DNA of 35,820 nt from Chitinophagaceae bacterium (GTDB lineage: Bacteria > Bacteroidota > Bacteroidia > Chitinophagales > Chitinophagaceae): NCBI GenBank assembly GCA_025451655.1, contig JANWKA010000032.1, positions 1-35,820 on the forward strand, read 5' to 3'. Numbering within the stretch: the stretch's first letter is position 1; each line of letters begins with the position of its first letter. Positions 33,300-35,820 of this stretch are shown in pieces. The translations under genes and the position numbers were made by a program. The notes beneath the pieces were generated by a model. It saw nothing but the letters and a program-made list of their open reading frames with translations. It was not told the DNA's origin and did no database searches.

Positions 33300-35090
33300 T
33301 CAATCCTCCAGGCGAAGTACGGCCAGGAAAGCCTCCTGGGGAATTTCCACGTTACCGATCTGGCGCATTCTTTTCTTTCCTTCCTTTTGTTTTTCCAACA
33401 GCTTGCGCTTCCGGGAAATGTCCCCACCATAGCATTTGGCGGTGACATCCTTGCGCAGGGCCGAAATCGTTTCCCGGGCGATGATCTTGGCGCCGACAGC
33501 CGCCTGGATGGCGATCTGAAATTGCTGGCGGGGCAGGAGTTCCTTGAGCTTGGAGCAGAGTTTCCTGCCGAAATCCTGGGACCTGCTTTTGTGGATCAGG
33601 GCAGAAAGGGCATCTACTTTCTCCCCGTTGAGCAGGATATCCATCCGGACGATTTCTGATTCCCGGTAATCCAGGGGATGGTAATCGAAGGAAGCATAGC
33701 CCCGGGTGATGGATTTGAGCCGGTCATAAAAGTCGAAAACGATTTCTGCGAGCGGCATTTCGAATAGGAGCTCGACCCGGGTCGTGGTCAGATAGCTTTG
33801 GTTGATCAATACGCCCCGGCGGTTGAGGCAAAGGGTCAGGATATTTCCGATATAATCAGGCATGCTGATCACCTGGGCCCGGATAAAGGGTTCCTCGATC
33901 CGGTCGATCCGGCCGGGGTCAGGCATCTGGGAAGGATTATATACCGTCATCTTTTCCCCCCTGGTGTTGAATACCGTATAGCTGACGTTGGGCACCGTGG
34001 TGATCACGGTCTGATCGAATTCCCGTTCCAGCCTTTCCTGGACAATTTCCATATGGAGCATTCCCAGGAACCCGCAGCGGAATCCGAAACCCAGCGCCTG
34101 GGAGGTCTCGGGTTCGAATACCAGGGAGGCATCATTGAGTTGCAGTTTCTCCATGCAATCCCGCAATTCCTCGAAATCATCCGTGTTGATCGGGAAGATC
34201 CCGGCAAATACCATGGGTTTGACTTCCTCGAACCCGTGGATGGATTCCTGACAGGGAGCAGATGCCAGGGTGATGGTATCCCCCACTTTCACTTCCTTCG
34301 CGTTCTTGATGCCCGTGATGATGTACCCCACATCGCCCGCTTCCACAACGGGCCTGGATTCCAGCCCCAGCTTCAGGATTCCCACCTCCGCGGTCTCGTA
34401 TTCCATCCCGGTGTTGAAAAATTTTACCCGGTCCCCCCTGGAGACCTTCCCGTTGAAGACCCGGTAATAGGCGATAATGCCCCGGAACGGGTTGAACACG
34501 CTGTCGAAGATCAGGGCCTGAAGCGGGGCGGAAGGATCTCCTTGCGGAGCCGGGATCCGGTCCACAATGGAGTTCAGGATTTCGGGGACTCCCATACCGG
34601 TCCGGGCCGATGCCAGCAGGATGTCCTGCTTGCTGCAGCCCGTCAGTTCGGTGATCTGGTCCTGGACTTCAGCGACCATGGCCCCATCCATATCGATCTT
34701 GTTGATCACGGAGATGATTTCCAGGTCGTTCTCCAAAGCCAGGTACAGGTTTGAAATGGTCTGGGCCTGGATGCCCTGGGTGGCATCCACCAGCAGCAGA
34801 GCCCCCTCGCAGGCCGCCAACGCCCGGGAAACCTCATAGGAAAAATCCACGTGGCCCGGGGTGTCGATCAGGTTCAGGATATAGGCCTGCTTCCCGCGGC
34901 TGAAATTCATTTGGATCGCATGGCTCTTGATGGTGATCCCTTTCTCCCGTTCCAGGTCCATATCGTCCAGGACCTGGGCCTGCATCTCCCGGTCTGAAAT
35001 GGTATGGGTCAGTTCCAGAAGCCGGTCGGCCAGGGTGCTTTTCCCGTGGTCAATATGAGCGATGATGCAGAAGTTCCGGATATTTTTCAT
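33300..35090 (-). CDS. lepA: Elongation factor 4 (LepA, back-translocating GTPase)
   Basis: A 596-aa translational GTPase with the normal LepA length. G-domain motifs are near the N-terminus: AHIDHGKST (P-loop, 11-19), DTPGHVDF (G3) and NKIDMDG (G4). The EF-G-like domains follow, and the specific C-terminal domain is present with [11 protein letters not shown] and [25 protein letters not shown], the LepA hallmark. It binds ribosomes and acts on stalled or misplaced complexes; a role in 30S assembly has also been reported for the family. Monocistronic, divergent from the potassium channel gene. Confidence 0.98.
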   Translation of the reverse strand: MKNIRNFCIIAHIDHGKSTLADRLLELTHTISDREMQAQVLDDMDLEREKGITIKSHAIQMNFSRGKQAYILNLIDTPGHVDFSYEVSRALAACEGALLLVDATQGIQAQTISNLYLALENDLEIISVINKIDMDGAMVAEVQDQITELTGCSKQDILLASARTGMGVPEILNSIVDRIPAPQGDPSAPLQALIFDSVFNPFRGIIAYYRVFNGKVSRGDRVKFFNTGMEYETAEVGILKLGLESRPVVEAGDVGYIITGIKNAKEVKVGDTITLASAPCQESIHGFEEVKPMVFAGIFPINTDDFEELRDCMEKLQLNDASLVFEPETSQALGFGFRCGFLGMLHMEIVQERLEREFDQTVITTVPNVSYTVFNTRGEKMTVYNPSQMPDPGRIDRIEEPFIRAQVISMPDYIGNILTLCLNRRGVLINQSYLTTTRVELLFEMPLAEIVFDFYDRLKSITRGYASFDYHPLDYRESEIVRMDILLNGEKVDALSALIHKSRSQDFGRKLCSKLKELLPRQQFQIAIQAAVGAKIIARETISALRKDVTAKCYGGDISRKRKLLEKQKEGKKRMRQIGNVEIPQEAFLAVLRLED

Positions 35091-35097
35091 CAGGCGG

Positions 35098-35105
35098 CAA
35101 AGTTA
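35098..35105 (-). promoter_or_regulatory. Possible -7 box of lepA
   Basis: CAAAGTTA on the + strand reads TAACTTTG on the minus strand, an exact TAnnTTTG match, 7 nt upstream of the lepA ATG. No -33 TTG is found at the right distance; if used, the leader would be nearly absent. Confidence 0.3.
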
Positions 35106-35248
35106 GGCCATATCGGCCTACTTGCGGGGAGGAACATCAATCCGGCAGAAGGGTCCGGAAGGGTCCCCCAGGTCTCAAAAGATGAATTACATTTAGGGGG
35201 GGCCCGGAGCATTTTAAAACGGCCTGATTTTCCTGAAAAGAGGTTACC

Positions 35249-35820
35249 ATGGCGTTACGCCGCAATATCAACACCCGTTCGAAAGATACCGCGGATACCG
35301 GTTTCGGAACCAGTGCGACCACCCAGGGCGGGAGGTTCATCAACCGGGACGGGACCTTCAATATCCGGCGCACCGGGATCCCTTTCCTGGAACGGTTCAG
35401 TCTCTATACTTCCATGCTCACCATGCCCACCTGGAAATTCCTGGTCGTGGTCTTTCTATTCTATATCGGGGTCAACCTGGGATTCGCCCTGATCTATTGG
35501 CTTTCCGGCATCAACAACCTCATCGGGGTCCAATCCAGCGGATCCCAGGTCCATAATTTTATTGAAGCATTTTTCTTCAGTTCCCAGACCTTCACGACCG
35601 TAGGTTATGGCAGGGTGAGCCCAGGCGGGATGATGACCAACACCATCGCCTCCCTGGAATCCCTGATCGGGGTGCTGAGCCTGGCCATCGCCACCGGCAT
35701 GTTTTACGGACGTTTCACAAGGCCCAAAGCCAATATCCGGTTCAGCAATGTGGCCCTGATCGCCCCCTATCGGGAGGGGACTGCCCTCATGTTCCGGCTG
35801 GTGCCTTATAAGGACCACCA
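35249..35820 (+). CDS. KirBac-type inward-rectifier potassium channel, 3' truncated by window edge
   Basis: ATG 35249, preceded by AGAGG about 6 nt upstream, opens a frame that runs off the window after 190 codons. The N-terminal cytoplasmic part (1-60) includes a conserved slide-helix-like region (LERFSLYTSMLTMPTWKF). A first membrane helix (~62-85), a pore helix, the K+ selectivity filter TVGYG (117-121), and a second membrane helix (~133-156) follow. The C-terminal cytoplasmic Ig-like domain begins with RPKANIRFSNVALIAPY, typical of KirBac. It would conduct potassium across the inner membrane. Divergent from lepA with a 158-bp gap. Confidence 0.93.
   Translation, partial: MALRRNINTRSKDTADTGFGTSATTQGGRFINRDGTFNIRRTGIPFLERFSLYTSMLTMPTWKFLVVVFLFYIGVNLGFALIYWLSGINNLIGVQSSGSQVHNFIEAFFFSSQTFTTVGYGRVSPGGMMTNTIASLESLIGVLSLAIATGMFYGRFTRPKANIRFSNVALIAPYREGTALMFRLVPYKDH

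Noticed and set aside
33798-34754. A 318-codon + strand open frame opposite lepA
   Set aside because: LepA is certain on the minus strand; the opposite frame is low-complexity shadow sequence.
1-35820. tRNA, rRNA, CRISPR arrays, insertion sequences, attachment sites
   Set aside because: I looked for cloverleaf-like stretches, spaced direct repeats, transposase-like proteins and long terminal repeats and found none that could be supported.

Overview
The window (about 35.8 kb, GC clearly above 50%) looks like chromosomal DNA of a member of the Bacteroidota, probably a Chitinophagaceae-like lineage. I infer this from the gene families present: VPS10/BNR 'glycosyl hydrolase', two DUF4199 membrane proteins, a CheB/CheR/PAS histidine kinase, S10 peptidase, a BglX-type GH3 next to a PF10091 glucanase, and a non-canonical dihydroorotase. 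Promoter-like sites of the Bacteroidota type (TTG, 19-21 nt, TAnnTTTG) agree with this. I see no rRNA, tRNA, CRISPR array, transposase or phage gene.

Region 1 (1-6438, + strand) is an assimilatory sulfur operon. It holds the C-terminal part of a siroheme/4Fe-4S sulfite (or nitrite) reductase, a uroporphyrinogen-III methyltransferase (cobA), a fused siroheme synthase/TSUP membrane transporter, an Fe-S-type APS/PAPS reductase (cysH), and ATP sulfurylase (cysD, cysN). One transcript would encode sulfate activation, reduction to sulfide, the siroheme cofactor of the last step, and a possible sulfur-oxyanion transporter.

Region 2 (6443-16669, - strand) carries a secreted PF10091 enzyme resembling GH144 endo-beta-1,2-glucanases, a secreted GH3 beta-glucosidase, a DUF486 small membrane protein, a secreted S10 serine carboxypeptidase-like protein, and a 1246-aa CheB-CheR-PAS-PAS-histidine kinase. 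A single-domain response regulator (16992-17408, +) is divergent from the kinase and preceded by a good promoter match.

Region 3 (17505-24736) mixes short units: a - strand operon of VPS10/BNR protein, OsmC protein and M1 metallopeptidase; a DinB-family protein (+); an exported SnoaL-like protein and a DUF1272 protein (-); and a small exported protein with two Cys-rich HMBD-like repeats (+).

Region 4 (24811-33271, +) is an envelope-glycan region. It holds a dihydroorotase-like protein that has lost metal ligands, a DUF4199 protein, a GT2 and a GT4 glycosyltransferase, a second DUF4199-like protein, then hddA-gmhA-hddC-gmhB, the four enzymes for GDP-D-glycero-alpha-D-manno-heptose. An exported protein of unknown function closes it.

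Region 5 has lepA (-) and a divergent, truncated KirBac-type potassium channel gene (+) that runs off the right edge. The most noteworthy items are the siroheme synthase/TSUP fusion, the metal-site-depleted dihydroorotase, the two-repeat Cys protein, the GmhB with a missing zinc loop, and two DUF4199 genes bracketing a glycosyltransferase pair. I found no wholly unfamiliar multi-gene system.
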